A DNA stretch of 64,000 nucleotides from Callaeas wilsoni (taxonomy: Eukaryota; Chordata; Aves; Passeriformes; Callaeidae). The DNA is taken from the NCBI GenBank assembly GCA_013398955.1, contig VWPU01012696.1:62001-126000 (forward strand), read 5' to 3'. Positions 48,373 through 60,889 of this stretch are shown here, one piece after another. The translations under genes were made by a program, and so were the position numbers. How positions within the stretch are numbered: position 1 is the first letter of the stretch; each line of letters starts with the position of its first letter. The notes under the pieces are model-generated. The model worked only from the letters and a program-made list of their open reading frames with translations. It searched no databases and was not told the DNA's origin.

Positions 48373-51300
48373 ATCCATAGATAGCAATTTTAAAATTCTT
48401 TGGCACTTTAGTCATAGATGTGGAATTCATGTAATTGTTAAGTATTTTTCCCCCATACATACAGTGCATTATGTATTTTCAACCATTAATTTTAAAGGGC
48501 CAATCACCAATCCAAAAGAATTTCCCTCTCCAATAAGTAGCACTCTTTTTTCCTTTTATCTTTCTGGAGTACAATAAAAATGCAATTAAAAAAATCCATT
48601 CTTTGCTGTTCTGCATTGAGATTCCTGACTGTTCTGCTTAAGATTGCAGCCTCTTGCTTTAACCTTTGTGCTGGCACATTAGTCTGTTCAACCACAGCTC
48701 CAAAAGGCTGGGTGATAGCCTTTTTACATGGTAGGCAGTTCCATTTTTTAGCAGATATTTCCCATTTCTCTTTTTCCAAACAGTTTAGCTCAACTCATTT
48801 TTTACCAGACTATCAGTACAGCAGCGTAATGTAGTAATGATTCTTAATTAAAATACAGGGCTACCTGCAGTCTAATTTGAGCAGAATCCAATTGTGAGAG
48901 AAGAATTTTCGTGGAATCACACATTTTTTGTATCTCAGAGCTAGTAAAGTGAGTTAATGTAATTGTCATTGATATGACATTAGGATCTTTAGGGTTTCCA
49001 GAACTTACACTTCTGCAAAATAGAGATAAAATATGAGTTTAGTTTTCTAATGTTTTGTTGCCAACTTTTCAGCAATAAGTAGAACTGTACAAAGCACACA
49101 TGCACCAAAAATTCTTATTAAACTTTTGCATATGATATTTGCAAACCATAAGTTTGACTTGCTTATAGTCAACTGCTCTTCTAAAAATTATATACAGGAG
49201 GTATATTGATACAGTGGTTTTTTACATTATAAACATGAAAATTACACTCCTCTGCTTGTTGAAAAGACAATATTTTGTTCTGCTGAAGCAGAAGTTCCTC
49301 ATACCAATTTTGACTTATTAGATAAATATTTAGATGATCTTTATATATGTAATAGAATAGAATCAAATTATTTTTGCATTTTGATTGGTGTGACTGATCT
49401 TAAAAAAGAGGCTTAATAAATATCAGAGGCTATCACTTGTAAGGGTACTTCTCAAGCTTACCTTTTACATAACAAAAATGATATTTTGTTAAATTTTGAC
49501 ACATGCAGTCAAGATTCCATAATCGCATCTGGAACATAAAATTTTGTGTGTCTACTCAAATCCAAATGCTGAAAATAGCTATAGATATCCACCATAACCT
49601 TAGAGCAAACCTGAACTAACAAATCTTAGTTAATTATTCACAAATAATTATACTTTACTACTAGCCTTCTTAAACCAATTGTAGTTCGCCTTATGGTTCT
49701 CACTTTTTAATTGGTTTTTAAAAACTGTTTTTCTGAATTTTTCCTATTAATTTAAAAATTCAAAGAATGAGGATTTAAATTTAATGTATAAAATGTTTGA
49801 AAATATATGGAGTATAGCTCAGATCCTTTGCATGTATCTTAGAATAGAAAGTTACACGTAAGAAATAATTTCTCTGCATTAGAGGAGAGACTATAACTCA
49901 TTTTCACTTTGGAAATTAATCAGAAAAATGTGTTTTAAGTCATGTTTTCACATTTAAAAATAAAAAGCATGCAATATTAGTTTTACTGGTAGAAGAGCTA
50001 TTACTTAAATATCCCATTTAGCTTGATTACTTCATCCTAAAATCTTTTGCAGTACGAATTAAACATACTAAAAAGTGTCCTGACCTCCGCAGAGTTTCTC
50101 CTTTCCAAATATTTCTCCTTGATATTGCTTCTCTCACAATCCATCATCAGTACTTTACCATAGCCAAAAAAAAATTCCCAGATGATTAGTGGGGGTCTTT
50201 TACCTTCCCTTCCCTTCCTTTTTGTTTTTTTCTTGGATTTTTTTCCCATTGGAAATCTCACATCTGTAACACTCTCAACTATTTTGAAGAACAAACCCAA
50301 ATAAGTGAGCACTGCACCGGTTCACATGCAGCAGCCACCTAATGAGCAGCATTCACCACTCTGGTCAAGCTGACAGGCTGATGCAGATGTGCAGTGCCCT
50401 CTGCCCCCCCGGAAACTAGGAGAGTATACATTTGGGAGAGTGGGCAGAGAAAGCCTGCAAAACCTCGGGGATAATGTCCTCCATAAAACCCTGTCAGAAA
50501 GAAGAGAACAGCCTTGCATCAACAGGTGATCAGAATTAACTTGTAATGAAACTGCTCTGGAATGCCTTTGTTATGCTTTCAAATTACAGTCAACACAGTA
50601 TTAATTTGGTGTCCTTTTGGATTTTTAAAACTAGTATGTGCTTTTGCACAGACTTTTGGAGATGTGGGTTTACTGCATTGCTGTACTTTGAAAGCACTTA
50701 TGGAGCCAGATTTTTGTCAACTGTCCTAGTCACTTACTTGCGATGGTTCCTAAAAGCATGGTGACGGGTTATCGTGAGCCAGAGCACCACTTTAAAACAT
50801 CCTGGGCAAAACCCAACAGACTTTCTTGAGATTGCCAGGTCCAGTCAGAATGCTTCAAAAAATTGCCAAGAGCTGGGAAGCTGAGAAGGTTCAGATGGGA
50901 TATTGTTGAGCAGCTTTGAGCAGACAAGGTGTCCCAGATGGCTGCTCCCTCTGAGTACTGAGCACAGCACAACACAAGAAATTATGCAGCTGTAGAGGAG
51001 GGGTTCTGCCCAGACTGCTGCCATTCTGGGATAGAGGGAAGCCCCTGCTGCATTCCAAGGCCACCACCTAGCATCTGTGGACCTGCTTCCAGCAGCCTCC
51101 TTTCCTGTCAGCCTCTGGCTGTCCAGTTTGGAAATGTCTCACCAGTGTGATGGGTCTTAGTTCAGAGCTCTTACTGAACAAAGTCTTATCCCAGCAGGGA
51201 CTGTAGTACCTTGGTGTGGGAGCAAAGCCTTCCTTCTCAGAGAAAGACAGCATCTTCTGGCTTCCATTTCTCACCAAACCTGACAAAAACCTGGCTAATG

Positions 51301-52433
51301 AGTCCAGCTGCTGCCGAGCAGGGACTGCAATCCCATAAGTCTTCTGCCTCTCACACTGAGAACTTGCAGTAACTTTTGCTCAAAAATCCATTTCTACATG
51401 CTATAATGTCCTTTTGTGTTCTATGAAAACTCTCTCTGTATCATTTCTTCTGTGTCCGTGACCAGAATCATCACCACGGCGCAGAAATTCTCTTTGTTGT
51501 TACATCAGAGATTAATTTGTTCCCTAAAGCCTGTGCCATGACTGAGACATTACTCATTAAGAAGCAGAGGTCTGCATTTTTGTCTCCCCTATGTAGGCAC
51601 AGAACCAAATTGTTTTCAGAACATTCAGCTGAAATCCGTACTCTTAAATTAGGTCATTGCCCTGATAAATCCTCCCTAACTATATATCCAGAGAGCTGAT
51701 TAAAATCCAATCTATTTGACATTATAATTAAGCCTCACATCTAGTTTACAGTTTTATAATTACAGCTCTGCATCCTGAGAAAGATCAGAGGTCTCTCCTG
51801 GTCAGCTGAGGGATCCTAACTGTTCTGCTGAGAGCATCTGAGGGGAGGGAGAACTGGTCTTTACACATATGTAGGAGATAGATAAATGCTGCTGAAAGAG
51901 GCCCTTGCTGGTGAGTAGATCTGCCCAGACCTGCAGATGTGACCTGCAAGAGCCATACGACATTTGGAATATGAGGGGGAGACAGATTTTTCAATGCGAC
52001 TCAGCAAGTGAATGTCAGTGACCAGGAACAATGCAGGCTGGTTCTTTTTTATCAGTATGGTATGATCCAGCTCTCTACAAAAATCTGCTTTTGCCCTTAT
52101 TTGTCTAATTTTTGTATGATTCATTTTCCTAGCTGGTTTTTGCTTTTCATGTTTCTGAAAAGGAGGGGAAGGCACAGGAAAAGGGGAGAGCTGCCCATAA
52201 AACCTCAAGGTTTTTGTGGCACTCTGAACTTACTTAAAATATGCCTGGAGGGGATGGAAGTTTGTGCTTTTTCTTCTTCTCACAGCAAGGAGTCTGAAGT
52301 TCTTTAGAAAGTAAGCAGAGAAGACTGAGATACGGAGTCACTTCTTCTACACCTCCCAGCAGAAGAGCATCCATCTTCCAGTAAGAGACACAAAACTCCT
52401 TCACATTTTCCTTGTTAGACAGCCACTTTCATT
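48373..52433. other. Unique sequence; GC-richer 50300-51350
   Basis: 4 kb with no recognised gene or repeat. From about 50300 to 51350 the composition is more balanced than elsewhere; frames of 60-70 codons lie there on both strands without any recognisable domain. Confidence 0.45.
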
Positions 52434-52973
52434 ATGCATGGACTTCTCCTCTTCATTCAGAAGTTTCCTTTGTTAACTTGGTGCCTTATCCTTGGTCCTA
52501 AAATTAAGAGCCAGACACGGTTAAGGGATAAAGGGTTTTTACCTCGGTATTTAATAAGGATCTTTATGGTGCAGCACTTCGCCCAGGTGGAATACACCGA
52601 AATGCCCACACACGGTAGATCACATATACAATTTTATAGACCCTGCAAATTAGCATATCTAGCAAAGGTGCCCCAATGAGAGGCTTGAATGAAGAGCGTG
52701 ATATTCCCCTATCCCAAAGTATTCTTTCTTAGATGGGCCTAATCCTAGTTTACAGGATGTATGCTAGAGGGGACCTTGGTTTCTCAAGATAGCGTAGGGC
52801 AATTCGACCTCCAACTGCGAGGCCTTTAGGATGTTTGATCTTCTGGCCTAACTGAACATCAGGACTATGCCAAGTTATCAGACTTAAGGAATTACAGGTG
52901 TGCATGCTAAGGGCAATGAGAATGCATAAAACGTATATAAAAGAAATGGCAAAAAATTGTCATGGCATCACAG
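52434..52973 (-). mobile_element. LTR-like element (solo LTR) on the minus strand
   Basis: Read on the minus strand it has LTR architecture. It starts near tgtgatgccatgacaa and has a TATA box (gggtctataaaattg, about 52640). About 90 nt later comes a poly(A) region (caccataaagatccttatta, about 52545-52575), and then a U5 with aaccgtgtctggctcttaat. A 5-bp direct repeat tcatt flanks it (52429-52433 and 52974-52978), fitting a target duplication, although the ends are one base off a perfect TG/CA. No internal retroviral genes are adjacent. Confidence 0.55.
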
Positions 52974-54599
52974 TCATTGCCACTTCAGCATCTGACATGA
53001 ACAGATGCTTTCAACCTCACCCACTGCCAATATCCCAGAACTTTTGCTATTATATCATGAGCTGAAGCATGCACTCCACCTTCTTCTGAGAGCAGTGAAA
53101 ACTGGTGCACAAGAACAATCCATGTGTTACTCCCAATGGGATTTCTTTTAAAGGGTGGCAACATCTGCCCTTACATATTTTAAAGACCATTTACCTACTT
53201 ACCTGTTGAATACCTACATGAAAAGCATTATTATACTTTTCACCTCCATTATACTGTTTGGAGTAAGTGTGAACAAGGGCACACGGGCAGGGGAAAAAAA
53301 AAAAGAAGCCTGATATTTATATTGTGTCCAATTGAGAACAAAACCTCCATGCATCCATTTCAGGTCCTCTATATTTCAGCTTTCCTTTCAAAGCATACCA
53401 GAGATTTCTAAATCACCCTTTTCGCAGGTCCTGTACCAGCCCTGTAGTCAAAAATTTCATTGTAGAAAGATAATTTTCACAGCTGTTATGTGGCAGACTG
53501 GCCCATACCTTCGTTGTATTTTAGATGTCCCAAGAGTTGGTGGTGGTTTGCATTTATTGTCTGTTCAATTCTGTTGCCATTACTCAGGTTACATAGCATC
53601 ATTTTGTTAGAAGAACCTTTACCTCTGTATTGCACAGCAGGATGAGGAACATGCACTGATCAAATATTTTTCGCTTTCAAACAGATGGTGTGCTACTCTT
53701 CATTACCCTGGGAAGCTGCCCAATTTATCCTAATTTCACTCTTTGCTTTTTCACTGTAAAAAAAAAAAAAAGAAAGCAAAAAGCAAAGCTAAACAGCATT
53801 ATAGTTAGATCTCCAAATAAATGCATTTTTCAGCTTTGGAAATTATATTGCTTTTAGAAAGTGTATTTCTTCCATACATAGCATTTTTATTTGATTTCTG
53901 CTGTACTATATACATCTTCAAAAAATATTAAAATATTTTCTTGTACTATTCTGATCCGTTGCTTCAGTGTCTTCAGACCTCTTTCTTAGTGAATGTGAAG
54001 AATTTTATAAGGCTATTTTGATATGCATTGGAAAATCTCAAATAAAGCATTTGCTCCTGTTTTAACATGATATTGCTTGCTCTGTTTACCAAAATACTGT
54101 ATGTATTTAGATGTTGCACTGAAGAGACTGGGAAGTATCCTCTTATCAGTGCTTTCTCCAGCTGAAATCTCATTTCCTTTTTAGTGCATGCTCCTTACCA
54201 GTGATCTCCTTTTGTAAGTGTATTTCTAAGTATTTGCAATTCTAGAGTTATCTACCCTTTTTATCAGGCAAATATATATTTCAACATAAGTAAGTGCTTC
54301 CTTTTCTGGTGGGAATTGTTTGCACAAACATACTTTTTAAATTTGGCATTATTTTCTGCATATGGTCAATCACATTCAAATTTTATTTTACAACACAGAC
54401 TAACCAGTACATAAAATGAACCTTGCATTACCTCTGATTTGCAAAATATTCTGCAGTAAGACAAATAGGGTTTGTTTTTTCCTTCTGTATATGTTTCTCT
54501 TGCCTATTTTAATTGGTAATATACACCTCTTGCTCCATGAGATTCAACCTCATTTGCTTCTAACACTGATTTATTTTTCTTCAGTCATATAGCTCTTAG
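52974..54599. other. Unique AT-rich sequence; A14 run at 53758-53771
   Basis: No gene recognised. The A14 run is followed by AAAGCAAAAAGCAAAGC, a short A-rich low-complexity patch. Confidence 0.5.
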
Positions 54600-54684
54600 G
54601 GTGTCCTGCATAGGGCCAGGAGTTGGGCTCAATGATCCTGATGGCCCTTTCCAACTCAGCATATTCCATGATTCTGTGATTCTC
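54600..54684 (+). mobile_element. CR1 LINE 3' terminus
   Basis: gtgtcctgcatagggccagg, then gttgggctcaatgatcctga, ggccctttccaactcagc, and the terminal repeat ccatgattctgtgattct. This is the extreme 3' end in sense orientation, of the same subfamily as the copy at 29135-29905 (its reverse complement has ctggccctgtgcaggacacc). It is heavily 5'-truncated at about 85 bp. Confidence 0.93.
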
Positions 54685-54879
54685 TTTACTTATCCAACTT
54701 TGGTTTCCCTCTATGAGGCATGAATGAATAAAATTCACATGTTCTGTTACCTTCCTACTACAGACGCAGAGGCAAGTTAATGTAATGTCATCTAAAAGCA
54801 CCATTTGTCAAAGCTTGTTGTCTGAGGTCAGTTTCATTCAAAGTCACCCTTTCCTACTGGGAAGCCTTGAGCCGTGTTG

Positions 54880-55200
54880 TCCCTCTCAAATACAGGTCTG
54901 TGCAGTGAGATGGCAATTAAAGTTAACACAACGAAGCTTGATCCCCTTGTTGCCATTTGCCCTCCATTTACTTAGATCAGCCTGAGCTTCCCTTTTATCC
55001 TACTTCCTCTGTGTTTTAGTGCATGTGAAGAAGCTTTGCCCTGCAATCAAGCTTAAAAGAACTGAGACAAAGGATATTTAGCTAAGTCAATAATGATTCT
55101 TTCTAAACTCTCTTCCCTCCGTGCAATTAATTTAACTGTACCCTGCTCTGAGAGGCTCCAATTGAGACAATTCTTTTTACCCATTGTGTTGTGCAACCGG
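54880..55200. promoter_or_regulatory. Candidate conserved non-coding element
   Basis: Repeat-free block with gatggcaattaaagttaaca, cccttgttgccatttgccct, ccgtgcaattaatttaactg and gaggctccaattgagacaat. The TAATT and CAATTGA cores and its even composition resemble conserved vertebrate enhancers. Inference only. Confidence 0.22.
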
Positions 55201-57015
55201 GAAAACACTTACAGCTGGTTGTAGTATGTTTGTATAGGGTCTAGGTTTTCTTGCTAGGCAATTGTCTAAATCCCTAATTCAATGAAGCACTAAAATTTTA
55301 TATATAAAAATATAGAAATATGACTCTGTGTGTGTATGTGGGTGGGTATGAATATTTTAAACAAATAATAAGACTCACATAACTTCAAGTCCAACAGAGT
55401 CTTCTGCCCTACTGGTTTATGTAGCCCACCTTTCCAATTGTTTGACAACAGATACTCAGATTCAGGTAAGAGTAGAAACTAACCACACGTACTAAAATTC
55501 TGTCACTGCTTGGCGAGGCAACACTATCTACTAAAGTCTAGTTCTCATCTATATCAATGCAACAGCATCCTGATGAAAGCAACTGAACACAATGAGTTCA
55601 AAAACCAGAATTATTTGGAAGAAAAAACATGGTGTTTATGATTCAGTAATATTCCTCGCACATGGACTGCTGAATTGAAATCCACAAAAAATGGGTTATA
55701 ATGGAAGCACAATGTCAAGAAGTGCAGTGCCTTCATTTAACAGTTATAACTTTTTCTAAATACTAGAATGCTGCATTTTTAGAGAGACAGTGTAGCAAAA
55801 AGATGGCAAAAAAATGAATAAGTCCTCAGTGCTAAAGCTTTGTGCACTCCTACTATCATTTTAAAGATATTTATATTTGAATTTCCATGGGAAAAACAGC
55901 ATTATTTAAAACTAGATATAATTTGTCACAGAGAAATAAAAGAAGGAAGTATGTAAAGGTAGAACAAAAAAAAATTACCAAAAAAAATTATTAAAAAAAG
56001 CAAGAAGATGCTAGTAAAGAAAGTGCTGGTACTATTTTAAACATCCTGTATAAAACTTCTTTTTTATTTATTCACTTTCAGAATTTCAGAACAGTCATCT
56101 AATTAGTTTATCCACTATCTTATAAACATTTTTTAATGAAAGATTGACACATAGGAGGACTAAAAACATTTTTTCTAGCTAATGAGAACAACAAATTAAG
56201 TGTGACAGTCCAAGAGTAAAATAAATCCGGTCACTAGGGTCAAGTGTTCACTGTGTCCACAGGATTTTCAAAGGGGTTATAATTAGGTAATGTCTATTAT
56301 GATGAACATTTTAATACAAACCTTCTTTTCTTGATGATATTTCTTTGTATTCATGAATCCAAAGTCTTGTGAAATAGACAACTGTACAAAATCAGCATCA
56401 TCCTGAGCAAAATGAAGCAGGAAAGAGAAAAGAAGGAGAATGAGTAACATGTGAGCAACATCTAGTGGCTAACATCTCATTATGAAGCCTGGAGGCATTG
56501 GGCATTATTTTAAGCCTATTTTTGACACAGAATGCTTCTGTCAGGAAGCGAAGCATATGAGGGGAAAAGGCAGCACTGCCTGCTGGTGCAGCCTCTGAAC
56601 TAAAAGTTCCCAAGAGCTCCTCTTGACTCTTCCTTCACCTTGTGGCCTCATGTAATAAACTGCATTTTAAGGATAAGCCAATACCTGCTCATCACTGTGC
56701 TTCGGGTTCACTGGACAGGGGATATGACACAAAGCCATTTTCTGTAGTGTGCTCTATGGCACTGCGACCCCATTCCTTCAGTGGGCTGGCACTTGTCCAT
56801 AACAGCCCTTTCCAGATGTGCGGTAAAACGAAGTGGGGGACACGTCCCATCCTTGGTTTCTGAGAGTCATTTTCATTCTGTCTGAGCAGTCGCTGAACTC
56901 ACGTATCAGCCACAGGTTGCACAAATGAGGAAAATGATCCTACTATAATCCTTTACTATAATCCTGCCTCTCACACCTTTTCTTATTCAAAGACGCAAAA
57001 CTAGTGATATTTAAA

Positions 57016-57058
57016 AGACATAGATATCTATAGACATAGATATCTATAGACATAGATA
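57016..57058. repeat. 16-bp tandem repeat, 2.7 copies
   Basis: Unit agacatagatatctat occurs at 57016-57031 and 57032-57047, with a partial third copy to 57058. The unit contains the palindrome atagatatctat, so each copy can pair with itself or its neighbours. Confidence 0.95.
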
Positions 57059-59039
57059 ATTTAAAGATAGCTGTTTTAAAGGAATTTCTGATTACTTTGT
57101 ACTGCCACAGAAACATGTAATCCAAGTAATGGATTCCAATAATGAATAACCCATAACCTTGTCACCTCATCCCGTTGGAGAAACAGAACAGCTGTAGAGA
57201 AGGAGAACTCAATGTTCTTCTACCTAGGGGGGGGAAAAAGTCAGTACACAATCATGAATATTTTTTGCACTTTATAATAGAAAAGCAATAGATTGCATAT
57301 CCAGACATATCCATGGATGACCCTTAAAGCAATGTTAAAAGAATATAGTGAAAAAACCATAGTATGCTCTATGCAACTATTATATGCTCTCTCATTTAAA
57401 AAAAAATTCAGATGTATTAAATAGCTGATTCTCCATGTGTATCTGAAGTAGGAAATATGAAGTAGGAACACGGAAATCTCAGCTAATAAAAAAATCTTGA
57501 AAAAAATTACATACGTCACTTCATGATTGTACCTTATGAGGTAACACTGGGTGCATAATTTATTCTGAAGAGTTACAGGTTTTTTTCATCAAGAATGTTA
57601 TTTTTTCCTATACTTTGTCATGATCTTACTCACAGTACCTTCAAGCAATCATTTTCTATTGCTACTGAACCAAATCCCACTCCTACAGATCTGCTTTAAT
57701 TTTTTCTAGCTATATGCCAAAAGCGGATAATAGTATGCCTTCCTTTAGCAAGATTTAGCTAAAATTGTCATAAAAATCATGTAACTTCATCACTTAAAAT
57801 ATTTTATATTTAAACTGTATCTCCTACTACCACTTTTTGAGATAGAATACTGCTGTAATAGGAATACATGTTTGAGTACATTTTATAATGTTCTTACCTT
57901 CTTATTTTTTCAGTGGATTACAGTTCACAACCTTGCCACTGGAGTACTGCCTTCTTCTGCAGTTAGAGAAGATCCCATTTTCCTTCTCTTTTTCAAATCT
58001 TTGAAGTCTTATTAGAAGTTGAGAAGCAACTCAGTGAAGATTGTGATCTGGACAGTCAGCACACAGTCCTCACAGAGAATCCTGGAGGAATAAGTCTCTC
58101 CCTGAAGTTACACAGGAGGAGTGCATGGAGACAGAAGGCTATGTGACTTCATTGACTTATTCTATATGATGGAGGCCTTCTAAATTAAAGGAATTATAAG
58201 AGCTGCTGTCAAAGGACACACCTTATGGACTAAGATCAGTTCCTGCGCAGTGAATCTGGAGCTACAGGTTCGTTTTGCTGGGTTTTGATGTACAGAAACA
58301 GACCTGTTTCTCAGACACCCTTACTGAATGTCTAGGTAGTATTTCAGTGTTTGTCAGAGTATTTTTCATAGTTCAGTGGGACAGCTGAAGACCAGTATCT
58401 ATTCTGTTCCCTTTGGAAATGCTGAAAGCACAAGGGAAACAAAAACCAATGAGACAGAAGAACAATCTGGAGGCCCCTCGTGCAAGTCATAATGCTCTAG
58501 CACAAAGCCGGACAGATTCCCACAGGTCTCACTCAACCCTCGTTAGCTGTAAGAGACATTATATTTTGTGGAAATGCACACAGTCATTTTAAACTGCTTC
58601 TTCTCATTTAAAATGCAAAGGCCTCTCCCCATGCTGTTAAGCCCATTACAGTTTGGCAAAAACACACTTTGGAGAATACATCCTTTAATTTTACAATACA
58701 TTGAACACAATACCTTTTATTCCATCTTACCCTGCTTTTGGGAAAACAGCTCTGCTTGTCTTCAACTAATAAAAGTAATTGAAAAGCTATTTAGAAACTT
58801 TCCTTATTTCTTGTTGTATCTCCTCCTGGCAAGCTTTAAGAGGTGACCAGCTGCAGAAGACATTACCAGGTGACTTCACTGAACAGTTGTCATCCTCATG
58901 ACAAAAGCTTTTCTGAGAAAAAGAAAAAGGAAAATTCTTCTATGTTAACTCTGAACTGTGAACTGCTATCTTTTGACATCCCGCTGTATCATGGATTTAA
59001 AAGAATAACTAGGAAGGTGGCAGGCCCATTCGGAATGGA

Positions 59040-59092
59040 AGGCTGTACAAGATGACCTCCAGACCACCCCTCCATTTCTTTAATTCTATGAA
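59040..59092 (+). mobile_element. CR1 LINE 3' terminus, short
   Basis: gatgacctccagaccacccc, then tccatttctttaattctatg, the sense-strand CR1 3' end with its att-ctatga terminal repeat. Only about 50 bp is recognisable, and it is diverged. Confidence 0.6.
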
Positions 59093-60224
59093 ATAATCCC
59101 ACACTGACTCTCCAGGCACATGAATCATCCTATAAAGGAATCTAGCTAGAAGCAGAATTCAGCATCTGAACACACTCACAAAACTGTAGTTTCCTTCATC
59201 TCAGACCCTCAGAATACATCATCTAATTGCCTCCTAGCCTCAGCTGTCATTTTTAGTCCTTCATAGTAAAGTTCTGAGTGAACTTAGAAATGGGCTACTC
59301 ATTTTTCTTCAGGCATCTGTCAGATCTATGAAGTTTATGCCATTTTGGAAGGCTTTTTTTAAAGGGTCAACAACCTTATCAGGCAGTGCCAAAGAAATAT
59401 AATCAAAGACCAACCACACTAAATTGCAATAGATTCTAAATTACATATTTTGCACTTTCAAAAGGTGATTCACAATTTACTATCTCCTCAGCTGACATGT
59501 TTAAAATTGGTGCTTCAAAATGTCTGCCTTTTAGCACTCAGATGCTGACCTTAAACCTGTTATTTGTGAAAAAGAAAAAAAAAGGAGAAAGCAGGAGAGA
59601 ACAAGTATTACCCAAGTGTCAAAATAGGAGGATAAAGGGAGAAACAGGAAAAAAATGAAGAAATGTTCAAAAACAGCACAAGTCAAAAAAGGAGAAAAAG
59701 CAGGTGAATGGAAATACAGCAAAGCTAATGCAAGTAAACACTGCCTTATTGTAAATCTTTGTTTACTAGAGGAGGTGCATTTTTTCCCTATGTATTCATG
59801 TTCTGTAGTTAATATCCAGGTGATACTTTGAGACATTATTCAAGCAATAGAAATATGTCAGTTCCGGTTGTCAGTCTTAGTTCTTATTATCTGTGTGTTC
59901 CCTGGTCTTTTTTGAGTTTGAGCTGTTTGGGATATGACAGAATACCCAGAAACTTTTTGTAGGCAACTTATTCCTTGGAAATTTTATGATAAAAGAAAAC
60001 TGGTATACAACAGGATAGAAGGAAGAACTATGATTTTTTATATCTATGAGATCGTGATGTCATGTACTTTAGAAGAGTCCAAGATTTAAAAACAAAGGCT
60101 TGGTAAATCTTCCTAATGTGTACTTGATGAAAAAGACTAAAGAAGATGGAGACAGACTCTTCTCAGTCATTCCAGTTAAAAGGTAAGAGACAACAGGCAT
60201 AATTTAAAATACAAAAAATTCCAT
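59093..60224. other. Unique sequence, purine-rich 59560-59740
   Basis: A/G-rich plus strand around 59560-59740 gives a Ser/Phe/Leu-rich minus-strand frame (59531-59836), an effect of composition. No gene recognised. Confidence 0.5.
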
Positions 60225-60365
60225 TTAGACCTAGGAATTGCCCAGAGGTTGTGGAGTCTCCATGGCTGAAGATAATAAAAACACAACTGTGCAAGGCCAA
60301 AGAATAACAAAGACAAGACTAGACCCACTCAGTGTCCCTTTCCAACCTCAATGATTCTGTGATGT
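60225..60365 (+). mobile_element. CR1 LINE 3' end fragment
   Basis: Sense-strand CR1: gaattgcccagaggttgtgg, then agtctccatggctgaagata. After a degraded stretch with actgtgcaaggccaaag it ends ccctttccaacctcaatgat-tctgtgat. Matches the usual order: a last ORF2/3' UTR piece, then the terminal repeat. Confidence 0.85.
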
Positions 60366-60652
60366 TAAGAGACTGGGGTATGGGTCTTGGGAGACTCCTG
60401 CTTGGAAGTAGACCAAGTCTAGATCTGGCTGGCAAAGCAGCAGAATAGAAGAGGAAAAATAAGAAAAATAGACTACAAATGAAAGAAGAAAAGAGACTAC
60501 ATCATAAAAATTACTTGAATTTGGATAAATTTTTGAAGCAGTTCTAAGGGGTGATTTAAATAAAGTGACACTGCTGTGAAAACTGAGTGTGATTACTCTT
60601 GGTGAAGATATCATACCCTAAAAGGTACGTGCAATCTCTGGTTTTGTTTCAG

Positions 60653-60751
60653 GAAACATCAGAGACAGGGTTGTTGCATGAAGGGGGCTGAGCTGGAAAA
60701 CAAGAATGACCACATGGTCAGAAGGAGACAAAGTTGGAGACAGGACTGGAG
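60653..60751 (+). other. Candidate 99-bp exon
   Basis: Acceptor tctctggttttgtttcag directly before 60653 and donor gtaagtctg directly after 60751, both near consensus. The length is a multiple of three. One frame is open throughout and encodes a very basic peptide (KHQRQGCCMKGAELENKNDH, then RRRQSWRQDW). The motif ggagacaggactggag at its end recurs at about 60785, so the exon may sit in a small tandem-repeat array. No known family; a lncRNA exon or pseudo-exon is possible. Confidence 0.2.
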
Positions 60752-60867
60752 GTAAGTCTGTGACATAGGACTAAGGTCTATGTGTGAGACAGGACTGGAG
60801 ACAGGCTTCTTACAAGGTCTGTTCAAGGTCCATCAGGAAACAAGGCTGGAGACTCCAGGGGCTGGAG

Positions 60868-60889
60868 TGCTGTAAGTACACTTACAGCA
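60868..60889. repeat. 22-bp near-perfect palindrome
   Basis: Arms tgctgtaagt and acttacagca with a 2-nt centre (ac). It could be a dimeric protein-binding site or chance; the arms also resemble facing splice donors (gtaagt on both strands). Confidence 0.85.

Larger units (their letters stand above)
54685..59039. other. Unique sequence; candidate conserved block and a tandem array
   Basis: No gene recognised. Contains a candidate conserved block at 54880-55200, an imperfect TG tract at 55325-55350 and the 16-bp tandem array at 57016-57058. The minus-strand frames (57241-57519 and others) are typical of AT-rich non-coding DNA. Confidence 0.45.
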
